From Planctomycetota bacterium (GTDB lineage: Bacteria; Planctomycetota; Planctomycetia; Pirellulales; Thermoguttaceae), in NCBI GenBank assembly GCA_023621895.1, contig JAMOAF010000365.1, positions 1-11,540 on the forward strand: 11,540 bases of DNA, given 5' to 3'. Positions 1-6,212 of this stretch are shown here, piece after piece (position 1 is the first letter of the stretch; the number at the start of each line of letters is the position of its first letter). Below the pieces are notes generated by a model. The model was not told the origin of the DNA, searched no databases, and saw only the letters and a list, made by a program, of their open reading frames with translations. Made by a program: the position numbers and the translations under genes.

Positions 1-5
1 CCTCG

Positions 6-13
6 CTTACGCG
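6..13 (+). repeat. Left copy of 8-bp target site duplication
   Basis: CTTACGCG lies directly outside the left inverted repeat and matches 1573-1580 exactly. The right flank has no CCTCG in front of its copy, so the match is a true duplication and not simply two neighbouring array units. Nine bases no longer match, which fixes the length at 8. Confidence 0.88.
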
Positions 14-27
14 TTTTGAAGTTGCGC
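14..27 (+). repeat. IS left terminal inverted repeat (IRL)
   Basis: TTTTGAAGTTGCGC is the exact reverse complement of 1559-1572. Pairing stops abruptly after 14 bp. It is the presumed transposase recognition end. Confidence 0.92.
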
Positions 28-74
28 CTCGGATGTTAATTTAGAGAAGCTTCGTAGTGTAGGTTAGACAAAAA

Positions 75-150
75 AGACTCCTTCCACTCGACCCGTAGGT
101 GCGGATATGATTCCGCAGTGTATTCAGTACCGGAGTCGGGAAAGGAGTCT
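75..150 (+). promoter_or_regulatory. Transposase leader stem-loop that can pair the ribosome binding site
   Basis: AGACTCCTT (75-83) is perfectly complementary to AAGGAGTCT (142-150), and the second arm contains the AAGGAG Shine-Dalgarno sequence of the transposase. Past a small bulge the stem can continue with CC/GG (84-85/139-140) and ACTC/GAGT (86-89/133-136). A second hairpin, TGCGGA/TCCGCA (100-105/112-117) with a 6-nt loop, sits inside the big loop. Several known IS elements fold such leaders to stop translation from transcripts that read in from outside; the same role here is inferred. Confidence 0.5.
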
Positions 151-155
151 CGCTC

Positions 156-1526
156 ATGATGATGCAGGATGCATTGCCGTCGGTCAAGTCGTTTTTTCGG
201 AAAGCCAAGTTCACCGACCATGCGCAAGACTTCGTCCTTCGTATGATAATCGCCTTTATGTTTCATATCGGTCGCATGTCCGCTTCCCAGGGTGCCGTGG
301 CGATACGCACGAGCGTGCGGCACCGCGCACAAGTTACTCGGTTTCTTCATGGAAGTGGTCTGGCTAACGGTAGCGAGGAATATCAGCGTCTGGCTGCCGC
401 AGTGATCGACATGGAATCCCGACGCCGTGGCCGTTGGCTGTTTGCAGTCGACAAGACGTGCACCAGCCGTCAGGGGCAGAAGACCGAGAACACCTTCAGC
501 ACCGGCAATCGAAAGCGACGTCCCGCCAAAGGACGCCGCTACAACAAAAAGAAGAATCCGTCCAAACGATGCCACGGTTTCGTCATGGGTTTGCTGATCA
601 CGCCCAGTGGTCATCGGATTCCGTTTCACCGTTGTTACTACACAGAACAGTATTGCCGGCAAAAGAACCTCGATCATCACACGGAAGCTGAACTGGCGGC
701 CATGCTGATTCGCAGCTTGCCGGTACCGGCTGGGGCCGAGGTGGTCGTGCTGGGCGACACGGCCTACGATGCAGCTTCCGTTCGCGCGGCTTGTGAGGAG
801 CGGAGCTTTCAATGGATTACTCCGGCCAATCCCGAACGCGTTTTGGCAGGCGATAAACCACGACCGAAGTTGAGTTCCCGGATCTCGGATTTGACGGCTC
901 GACAGTTTTCTCCCATCAGGCTCACGCCGACTCAAGGCGACTACGTGGCGCAACGTCGCGTATCGGCTTGTCGGATCGGGCCGAAAGTGAAAACAAGAAC
1001 GTTCTACGCCCACAAGGAAAGACTGGCTGTGCACAACGTAGGTGAGGTGCAGGTGGTCTTTTCGACAAAGGAAAAACCCAAGAACGGAAAACCGATCGAG
1101 CGGAACAAGACCAAGATCCTGATGACCAACAACCTGACGTGGTCGACGGCGGAGATTGTCGAGTTGTACGATCTTCGCTGGCAAATCGAGTTGTTCTTCA
1201 AGGAGTTGAAGAGCACGTTGGGCTTCCATCAATACAGTTTCGTCGATTTCGCCGCTGTCGAGACTTGGGCTGAATGTTGCCTGATCACCTACCTCTATCT
1301 GGAATGGTATCGGGCCAAGCAGCTCTCGTGCCGGCGGCTGTCGAAAGAGGCGAAGCGGTGGTGGAATTCTCAACGAACGCATGGACTGTGTCATGCCGTG
1401 GCCCAACAGGCCGAAGCTGCTGAGTTGAACCGCTTGGCCGACTGGAGCCTCACTCCAACCGGCCTGAAAAAGCTCAAACGACTCGTGCGCGCCGCGCGCC
1501 CACTGGAGTACCAAATTGTTATGTGA
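156..1526 (+). CDS. IS4-family DDE transposase
   Basis: This 456-aa protein catalyses cut-and-paste movement of the surrounding IS. The RNase H-like catalytic triad is visible: D99 in FAVDKT, D201 in LGDTAYD and E345 in the signature YDLRWQIELFFKELK. That signature fits the IS4-family Y-(2)-R-(3)-E-(6)-K pattern exactly (Y338, R341, E345, K352). A lysine/arginine-rich stretch (about 118-140) lies between the first Asp and the second domain. The length is usual for the family and there is no frameshift or internal stop. The start is the first of three consecutive ATG codons, 8 nt after AAAGGAG (141-147). It is the only gene between the inverted repeats, so no passenger gene is present. Codon usage is less GC-biased than in the genes downstream. 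The family call is secure; I cannot assign the named IS. Confidence 0.95.
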   Translation: MMMQDALPSVKSFFRKAKFTDHAQDFVLRMIIAFMFHIGRMSASQGAVAIRTSVRHRAQVTRFLHGSGLANGSEEYQRLAAAVIDMESRRRGRWLFAVDKTCTSRQGQKTENTFSTGNRKRRPAKGRRYNKKKNPSKRCHGFVMGLLITPSGHRIPFHRCYYTEQYCRQKNLDHHTEAELAAMLIRSLPVPAGAEVVVLGDTAYDAASVRAACEERSFQWITPANPERVLAGDKPRPKLSSRISDLTARQFSPIRLTPTQGDYVAQRRVSACRIGPKVKTRTFYAHKERLAVHNVGEVQVVFSTKEKPKNGKPIERNKTKILMTNNLTWSTAEIVELYDLRWQIELFFKELKSTLGFHQYSFVDFAAVETWAECCLITYLYLEWYRAKQLSCRRLSKEAKRWWNSQRTHGLCHAVAQQAEAAELNRLADWSLTPTGLKKLKRLVRAARPLEYQIVM

Positions 1527-1558
1527 AACCCGAAAAAGCCAGGCATCTGCCTGAACTC

Positions 1559-1572
1559 GCGCAACTTCAAAA
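1559..1572 (-). repeat. IS right terminal inverted repeat (IRR)
   Basis: GCGCAACTTCAAAA is the exact reverse complement of 14-27. It begins 32 bp after the transposase stop codon and is followed directly by the right copy of the 8-bp target duplication. Confidence 0.92.
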
Positions 1573-1580
1573 CTTACGCG
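1573..1580 (+). repeat. Right copy of 8-bp target site duplication
   Basis: CTTACGCG follows the right inverted repeat directly and runs on as TCGGGTCACTATC, completing the interrupted repeat unit that starts at position 1. Confidence 0.88.
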
Positions 1581-1704
1581 TCGGGTCACTATCGCCTCGC
1601 TTACGCGTCGGGTCACTATCGCCTCGCTTACGCGTCGGGTTACAGAGGGCCTCGCTTACGCGTCGGGTTAGGAGGGGCCTCGCTTACGCGTCGGGTTAGG
1701 AGAG

Positions 1705-1826
1705 CGTGCGGCACAGCGGAAGAGGCGCGGGTCTTGTGAACGGGGTCGCGGACGGAGACAATGGGGAAAACTTCGCGCAAGTTTTTTTCGGCGTCCAGTT
1801 CATTTTGAGCAGAGGAGACTGTCCTG
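1705..1826 (+). promoter_or_regulatory. Leader region upstream of the first + strand gene, with weak hairpin and T-run
   Basis: This 122-bp stretch separates the repeat array from the start at 1827 and must hold that gene's promoter, although no convincing -35/-10 pair is visible. AAAACTT (1767-1773) and AAGTTTT (1779-1785) form a 7-bp stem with loop CGCGC, and the T-run continues to 1788. This resembles an intrinsic terminator or attenuator, but the stem has only one G-C pair and is weak. AGAGGAG (1811-1817) is a good ribosome binding site 9 nt before the ATG. Confidence 0.35.
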
Positions 1827-3302
1827 ATGGCGAGTCCCGCACGTTGTTTCCCACTTGCTTGGAGCGGCCTGTTGATCGTTGCCGGCCTTCTGCCCGCCGC
1901 GGATCAGAAGCCGGCGGCTGCCTGGTCTCCGCGCGTGCAGGCCGTTTTGGACGCCGTCAAGCCCCTGCCCTCGCCGCGGCGGACGCGGCTGCCGCTGTAC
2001 CTCTGGCCGGCCTCGAACCCCGGGCGGCTCGACGATCCGGCCGCCGAGCAGCTTGTCCGGGAACTGGACCGCCGCGGGGTCGGGCTGATCTCCTCCTGGT
2101 CGCCGGCGAAGCGTGAGACAAGCCTCGCCGAGAGCCTCTCGATCGCCCGGGCGCAGACCAGGCTCGGCGTGCCGGTCAACGTGAACGCCACGGCGTCGCT
2201 CAACAAGTTCTTCAACGGCGACGAGCGGACCGCGCACGTCGACGACGCCGGGCGCCCGTTCTGGGACGAGTCGTTCGACACGAATTCGAGCAAGCACTCG
2301 ATCGGCTGCCCGTTCACCCTCGATTTCCGCGTCGCCGCGATCCGCGAGCAGGTCGACCAGTTCGCCCGGGCGTATCAAGAGGCGGGGCTCAAGGTCGACT
2401 TCATCTTCGCCGACTGGGAGATCGACGGACCGCTCGATTACAACGGGGCGCACGCCGCCGCGCAGCGCTGCACGCGTTGCCGGAAGCAGTTTCAAGACCC
2501 GGCCAACTTCCTGGAGTTTCAAAAGACCGTGCGCGACCTGCGCAGCGCGCTTCAGCGATCGGTCTTCGCCGATCCGATTCTCGAAAAATTCCCCCATGCC
2601 CTGGTCGGCAACTACGCCGTCTATCCGCATGACGGGTACCGCTACTGGTACGATTATTTCGAGACGTTCGTCGAGGGCCAGCCGCATATCGCCGACCAGC
2701 GGGCCCGCTACCGGCTGTGGGCCCAGGAATTTCCGGGGACCGGCTACACGTGCGCGATGCCGGTTGTCTACACCTGGTATCCGACCTACACCTGGTACGA
2801 CTTCGACAACGGCGACTACCGCTGGTTTTACAACATGCTGCTGGTCGCCAGCAATGCGGGCAAGAGCACGCCGGCGGAGATTCCCATCGTCAGCTTCGTA
2901 CACTGGAACACCACCGCGCCGCCGCGCGACCCGGACCCGGCCGTCAAGCAGTTCAGCCGGCAGGCGTACCAGGAACTGCTTTGGCACATGTTGCTGCGCG
3001 GAACCGACGCCTTGTTCCTCTGGTGCATGCAAGCGGAGGATGCCGAGGAGTGCCGCCTGGTCCACGAAGTCTACGCGGAGGCCCAGCAATACGCCGATTT
3101 TCTCAACGACGGCAAGCCGGTCTCGTTCGAGGTCCCCAAGCGACCCGGGGTTGTCGTCTCCGGCATGGTCCGGGAGAACCAGTTGCTCGTCCGCCGCACC
3201 GACTTCGTCGAAGGGCAGGGAGACGTGGAGATTCCGGTTGGAACCCGCACCATCACGGTTCAACCTCGGCCGGGCAAGTGCCAGGTGCTCAAGCTGAACT
3301 GA
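1827..3302 (+). CDS. Secreted protein of unrecognised family, possibly a TIM-barrel glycoside hydrolase
   Basis: This 491-aa protein begins with a likely signal peptide (hydrophobic 11-23, plausible cleavage after LLPAA, about residue 25), so it should act outside the cytoplasm. The body (about 50-430) alternates beta-like and helical segments in a barrel-like way: LPLYLW (55-60), GVGLIS (84-89), GVPVNVNA (114-121), VDFIFADWEID (190-200), ALVGNY (258-263), IPIVSFVHW (352-360) and ALFLWC (395-400). D196 and E198 in ADWEID, placed at the end of a strand, are candidate catalytic acids. CTRC (215-218) could bind a metal or form a disulfide. The last 60 residues look like a small beta domain, as in many glycosidases. 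The ATG has a strong ribosome binding site. The next gene follows after 49 bp, so the two are probably co-transcribed. I do not recognise the family; hydrolase function is inferred from fold pattern and neighbours. Confidence 0.88.
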   Translation: MASPARCFPLAWSGLLIVAGLLPAADQKPAAAWSPRVQAVLDAVKPLPSPRRTRLPLYLWPASNPGRLDDPAAEQLVRELDRRGVGLISSWSPAKRETSLAESLSIARAQTRLGVPVNVNATASLNKFFNGDERTAHVDDAGRPFWDESFDTNSSKHSIGCPFTLDFRVAAIREQVDQFARAYQEAGLKVDFIFADWEIDGPLDYNGAHAAAQRCTRCRKQFQDPANFLEFQKTVRDLRSALQRSVFADPILEKFPHALVGNYAVYPHDGYRYWYDYFETFVEGQPHIADQRARYRLWAQEFPGTGYTCAMPVVYTWYPTYTWYDFDNGDYRWFYNMLLVASNAGKSTPAEIPIVSFVHWNTTAPPRDPDPAVKQFSRQAYQELLWHMLLRGTDALFLWCMQAEDAEECRLVHEVYAEAQQYADFLNDGKPVSFEVPKRPGVVVSGMVRENQLLVRRTDFVEGQGDVEIPVGTRTITVQPRPGKCQVLKLN

Positions 3303-3351
3303 TCCCGCCGTTACCGCGCCGTCGCAACCCAATCGTACCGAGGAATTTCTG

Positions 3352-4326
3352 ATGAAAAACTTTCGTCTAGCCACTATCCTGCTCGCTCTTCTGCTCGCGG
3401 CAAGCCGGACCGCACCGGCTGCCGAGGATCTCAATCTGAAGGAGGAACCGGGCCAGCATCTCGACGTCCGCCTCGGCGACCGCGTCCTCGTCCGCTACAT
3501 GCACGCGTTCGACACCTCCACGCCCGAGCGGCGCGAGGAGACCAACAAGCCCTACCTGCACGTGTTCGATCCCGAGGGGCGCGCGCCGATCACGAACGGG
3601 CCCGGCGGCCTCTACCCGCACCACCGCGGGATCTTCATCGGCTGGACGCGAATCGGCCTCGGCGGCAAGAAGTACAACTTCTGGGGCATGGGCGACAGTG
3701 CGCAGATTCATCAGAAGTTTCTGCAAACCGAGGCCGATGCAAACCGGGCGTCCTTTACCTCCCTGGTGAGCTGGGAGAGCCGCACGGGCGAGACGATTCT
3801 CGTCGAGGAGCGGACGCAGACCGTTTTCCCGGCGCCGTCGCCGGCCTGCCTGGCGATCGATTTCACGACGCGCTTGGCCGCTCCCAACGGAGAGGTGACG
3901 CTCGACGGCGACCCGGAACACGGCGGCGTCCAGTACCGCCCGGCCGACGCGATGGACCGCAAACAGACGCTCTATGTTTTCCCCGTCGAGAATCCGCAAC
4001 CGACCTCCGACCTGGACTATCCCTGGGTCGGCGAGACGTATCTGCTCGGCGAAGCGCGGTACAGCGTGGTTGTGATGAACCACCCGTCGAACCCCAAGGG
4101 CACGCGGTTCAGCGCATACCGCGACTACGGCCGCGTCGGGGCATTTATCCGCGGGCCGATCAAGCCGGGCGAGCCGCTGACGCTCAAGTACCGCTTCCTG
4201 ATTGCCGCCGGCCCGATGCCGCCCGCCTCCGTGATCCAGGCAAGCTACAACCAGTTCGCGGGCACCAATAGCGCGCCGCCCAAAACCGCCGTGCGGTTGT
4301 CGGATCAACCGGCGGCGAAGAAGTGA
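3352..4326 (+). CDS. Secreted DUF6807 ('PmoA family') protein
   Basis: This 324-aa protein has a clear signal peptide (hydrophobic 6-18, probable cleavage after APAA, residue 24). The mature part is beta-rich. It carries the motif YPHHRGIFIGW (88-98), characteristic of DUF6807, followed by YNFWGMG (108-114), and further conserved-looking His positions in EHGGVQYR (189-196) and MNHPSNP (242-248). Databases often call this family 'methane oxygenase PmoA', but it is unrelated in sequence to the membrane methane monooxygenase subunit and should not be read as methanotrophy. Members are common in planctomycetes and Bacteroidetes near carbohydrate-degradation genes; no biochemical role is known to me. 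GAGGA (3340-3344) lies 7 nt before the ATG. It follows the unknown secreted protein in the same direction by 49 bp and is probably the last gene of that transcript. Confidence 0.93.
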   Translation: MKNFRLATILLALLLAASRTAPAAEDLNLKEEPGQHLDVRLGDRVLVRYMHAFDTSTPERREETNKPYLHVFDPEGRAPITNGPGGLYPHHRGIFIGWTRIGLGGKKYNFWGMGDSAQIHQKFLQTEADANRASFTSLVSWESRTGETILVEERTQTVFPAPSPACLAIDFTTRLAAPNGEVTLDGDPEHGGVQYRPADAMDRKQTLYVFPVENPQPTSDLDYPWVGETYLLGEARYSVVVMNHPSNPKGTRFSAYRDYGRVGAFIRGPIKPGEPLTLKYRFLIAAGPMPPASVIQASYNQFAGTNSAPPKTAVRLSDQPAAKK

Positions 4327-4359
4327 TCATCCCGGCGGGCGAGCGGCGGATCATTTTTT
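4324..4359 (+). terminator. Possible intrinsic terminator between the convergent genes
   Basis: TGATC (4324-4328) pairs with GATCA (4349-4353), and inner CCG (4332-4334) can pair with CGG (4344-4346). The hairpin is followed by TTTTTT (4354-4359). It starts at the stop codon of the + strand gene, and the opposite arm holds the stop codon of the - strand gene. It fits termination of the rightward transcript; the leftward side has no T-run. The stem is imperfect, so this is tentative. Confidence 0.4.
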
Positions 4360-6135
4360 GGGATCCGCGCCGGCTCGCTGGATTGCCTCGGCAAGCTCCC
4401 GCCGCACATCCAGGAGCACCCGCGGATCGCGGCAGTAGTCCCACCAGTTCGGCGCGATCTTGTCCACCAATCGCTTGACCGCCGGATCGCCGGAGCGCTG
4501 CTGGAGGATCGCGAAGTACTCGTAGTCCTCCATCCCGTCCCTGAGGACCTTCAGGCGGATGCTCGCGACGGGGCCGTCGATCCCGCAAGGCGTGCCGGGG
4601 TAAAACAGGTAGCCGCCGCCGTTGAAGTGCCCCGGATGAGCAAACGCCGGGTTGTTCCACGGATCGATCACCGCCGTCACCGTCGACCAGTACAACAGCC
4701 CGGTGATCCCGTACTGCCGGTTGATCCACGTGGGAACCCGGTAGACGATCAGCGGCCGGTCGATGTGCCAGTAGGGCGGATCGAGGTCCTTCACCTGCTC
4801 GTATTGCGGATGATACCTTGGCGCCCGCTGGACCAGCGCCGTGTACGACCAGACCTCGTCGCCGCCGGCGATCTTCCGCTCGATCGTGCCCCGGTCGATG
4901 AACGCCCACAAGGCACACCAGATGTCCACCGCCGGATCGATGTCGGCCCAGGAAGGCTCGTGCGGATACGTCTGCTCGACCACCAGGCACTTCAGCTCCG
5001 GGACCGCCTCATGCACGATTTGCCCCAGGACAAGCACCTGCTCGTAGTTCTCCGGAATGTTCGGCTCGTCCCACAGGTAGACATAGGCGTCCTTCTCCCA
5101 TCCGCTGCGTTTCAGGTAGTCATAGTACGCGCGGTAATACCGCTGGGCCTTTGCGCGCTCGTCGGGCGAAACCTGCTTGTACTCGGGGCCTGTCGCCGCC
5201 ACACTCAGCCGGGCGAACGGCGCCCGGGGTATCTCGAAGTCCGCGACGTGCAATTCAGCGAGGTACTTCTTGAGCGCCTCGTGCCGCTCGGGCGAAATCG
5301 TCAGCGAGCCGTCCTTGTTGACTTCCGGCAACAGGTAATCCGGGATCGGCGGATTGAGCCGATGCTCGGCCATCGCCCGGCAGTAACGCATCTCGATCTC
5401 CCGGAACTTGTCCGAGCCGGGCTCGGCGTTGAAGTATCGGCCAACGGTCCGGAAACTGCCGAAATGGTTCCGGTGGGTGGGCCGATCGGGAATCGCGAAG
5501 TCCCAGACGGTCAGCGTGACCGGCAGTTCGATCGCGCCTTGACCGCGCGTGCGAACGCGGATCGCCCCCTTGTAATCGCCCGCCGGCGCGTCCTTGGGCA
5601 CGTGCACGTCGACCCAGATCGTCTGATTCTGCCCCCGAAAGACCTCAAACGGCACGCCGTACATGTCGTAGCCGCGCTCCGTCGACGGACCTCCCCAGCG
5701 CTCCTGGATTCGCCGCCGGGGTTCGATCGGCTCGCCCGTGATCGGGTTGATGAACGGAACCAGCGGGTCGGCATACAGCCCCGGCGGAAGCTCCGCCCTG
5801 GGCGTCGACATTCTCACCCGAGTGTATTCCTCCCGGTACAGCGTAATATTCTCTCCGGGAATTGTCGCGCCGCCCGGGCCCGCCAGGCCGGTGATCTCCG
5901 CCGAGGTCACCAGAATGTTTTCACCCGCCGCGGAAACCACGACTTGAAACGACTCCCACTCGTTTTTCGCCGCCTGGATCTTCACTTCGGGCAGGCCGTG
6001 CGGCTGTTGATCCAGGCCGATCCGCTCCATGCTGCCAAGCGCCGTCAACCGGACCTGCCGGTTTTCGGCGGCATCCGCGCAAGGTCCGCCAACCAATCCG
6101 AGACTTGCCAATACGAGCAAAGCGCAGTAGCGCAT
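4351..6135 (-). CDS. Secreted DUF4091 / GH123-like glycoside hydrolase-type protein
   Basis: Numbering is from an upstream in-frame ATG at 6150. That ATG directly abuts GGAGG (6143-6147), so the real start is probably the ATG at 6135 (7-nt spacing) or 6138, giving about 594 aa. A signal peptide runs to about residue 28 (ADAA/EN). Residues 30-215 are a beta-rich domain with AAKNEWESFQVVV (60-72), typical of the GH123 N-terminal region. The central part carries VYLWDEP with the D361-E362 pair, resembling the Asp-Glu pair used in substrate-assisted catalysis by GH123 enzymes. The C-terminal third contains GDEVWSY (430-436), GLLYW (484-488), LFYPG (515-519) and SIRLKVLRDGMEDYEY (530-545), the hallmarks of DUF4091. 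The product is likely an exported glycosidase, substrate unknown. It is the last gene of the leftward group, after the esterase, and converges on the DUF6807 gene. Confidence 0.93.
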   Translation of the reverse strand: MRYCALLVLASLGLVGGPCADAAENRQVRLTALGSMERIGLDQQPHGLPEVKIQAAKNEWESFQVVVSAAGENILVTSAEITGLAGPGGATIPGENITLYREEYTRVRMSTPRAELPPGLYADPLVPFINPITGEPIEPRRRIQERWGGPSTERGYDMYGVPFEVFRGQNQTIWVDVHVPKDAPAGDYKGAIRVRTRGQGAIELPVTLTVWDFAIPDRPTHRNHFGSFRTVGRYFNAEPGSDKFREIEMRYCRAMAEHRLNPPIPDYLLPEVNKDGSLTISPERHEALKKYLAELHVADFEIPRAPFARLSVAATGPEYKQVSPDERAKAQRYYRAYYDYLKRSGWEKDAYVYLWDEPNIPENYEQVLVLGQIVHEAVPELKCLVVEQTYPHEPSWADIDPAVDIWCALWAFIDRGTIERKIAGGDEVWSYTALVQRAPRYHPQYEQVKDLDPPYWHIDRPLIVYRVPTWINRQYGITGLLYWSTVTAVIDPWNNPAFAHPGHFNGGGYLFYPGTPCGIDGPVASIRLKVLRDGMEDYEYFAILQQRSGDPAVKRLVDKIAPNWWDYCRDPRVLLDVRRELAEAIQRAGADPKK

Positions 6136-6142
6136 CATCAAA

Positions 6143-6147
6143 CCTCC
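6143..6147 (-). promoter_or_regulatory. Ribosome binding site that sets the DUF4091 gene start
   Basis: On the - strand the order is ATG, GGAGG, TTTG, ATGATG. The strong GGAGG follows the first ATG (6148-6150) immediately, so it cannot serve that codon. It is 4 nt from the ATG at 6138 and 7 nt from the one at 6135. The usual longest-frame start is therefore 12-15 bp too long. Confidence 0.75.
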
Positions 6148-6169
6148 CATACGCGGTAGTCCGAACGCC

Positions 6170-6187
6170 GGCGTGACCGTTCACGCC
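6170..6187 (-). other. Perfect 7-bp hairpin in the gap between the esterase and DUF4091 genes
   Basis: GGCGTGA (6170-6176) and TCACGCC (6181-6187) form a perfect GC-rich stem with a 4-nt loop, 26 nt beyond the esterase stop and about 20 nt before the DUF4091 ribosome binding site. There is no T-run on the - strand, so it is not a standard terminator. It could slow RNA decay or tune expression between the two genes, or be chance. Confidence 0.4.
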
Positions 6188-6212
6188 TCTGGATGGACTG
6201 GAAGTTGCGGCC

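Larger units (their letters stand above)
14..1572 (+). mobile_element. Complete IS4-family insertion sequence with 14-bp terminal inverted repeats
   Basis: The element is about 1.56 kb and carries a single transposase. Its ends are a perfect 14-bp inverted repeat, TTTTGAAGTTGCGC at 14-27 and GCGCAACTTCAAAA at 1559-1572. It is flanked by an 8-bp direct repeat CTTACGCG (6-13 and 1573-1580), consistent with a target duplication; IS4-family members commonly make duplications of about 8-13 bp. Removing the element and one duplicate rebuilds a repeat unit identical to the next unit in the array. The transposase is intact and both ends are perfect, so insertion looks recent and the element may be active. 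Its base composition is visibly less GC-rich than the genes downstream, which suits acquisition by transfer. A subterminal hairpin (CAGGC/GCCTG, 1540-1553) lies just inside the right end and has no T-run. Confidence 0.93.
1..1704 (+). repeat. Tandem array of a 27-28-bp unit, interrupted by the IS
   Basis: Five units share the 20-bp core GCCTCGCTTACGCGTCGGGT, which contains the palindrome ACGCGT. Unit 1 is split by the IS: 1-13 plus 1581-1593, its first G lying before the window. Units 2 to 5 begin at 1594, 1621, 1649 and 1677. Tails of 7-8 nt differ: CACTATC in units 1 and 2, then TACAGAGG, TAGGAGGG and TAGGAGAG. The period is 27, 28 and 28. I recall similar CTTACGCGTCGGGTTA repeats between genes of planctomycete genomes, but could not check. 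The array may extend left beyond the window. It encodes nothing obvious and its function is unknown. Confidence 0.85.

Noticed and set aside
107..367. Small + strand frame of 86 codons overlapping the transposase start
   Set aside because: Its ATG lies in the loop of the leader hairpin, which could suggest coupled translation, but the protein is unrecognisable, only a weak AGGTG precedes it, and it overlaps the real gene out of frame.
1540..1553. Hairpin CAGGC/GCCTG after the transposase as a terminator
   Set aside because: The stem is only 5-6 bp with no T-run behind it; it was noted only as a subterminal feature of the IS.
36..1616. 526-codon open frame antisense to the transposase
   Set aside because: It runs through the catalytic gene, the IS end and repeat units, with no domain resemblance. 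It is a by-product of codon bias.
1594..1704. Repeat array as a CRISPR array
   Set aside because: The non-core parts are only 7-8 nt, far too short for spacers, and two of them are identical. No cas gene is present.
1706..2116. 136-codon + strand frame starting in the leader and overlapping the unknown secreted-protein gene
   Set aside because: Out of frame with the gene that has a strong ribosome binding site; the composition is an Ala/Arg/Gly-rich shadow.
1800..3434. 544-codon antisense frame opposite the unknown secreted protein
   Set aside because: Arg/Val/Gly-rich shadow typical of high-GC genes; it spans a gene boundary on the other strand and has no recognisable fold.
3352..4326. Methane monooxygenase subunit
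   Set aside because: The 'PmoA' label attached to this family is misleading: the protein is soluble and exported with a YPHHRG motif, and lacks the multiple membrane helices of the true subunit.
4627..6159. 510-codon + strand frame opposite the DUF4091 gene
   Set aside because: Composition is Arg/Val/Leu-rich with no motifs, while the opposite strand carries clear DUF4091 signatures.
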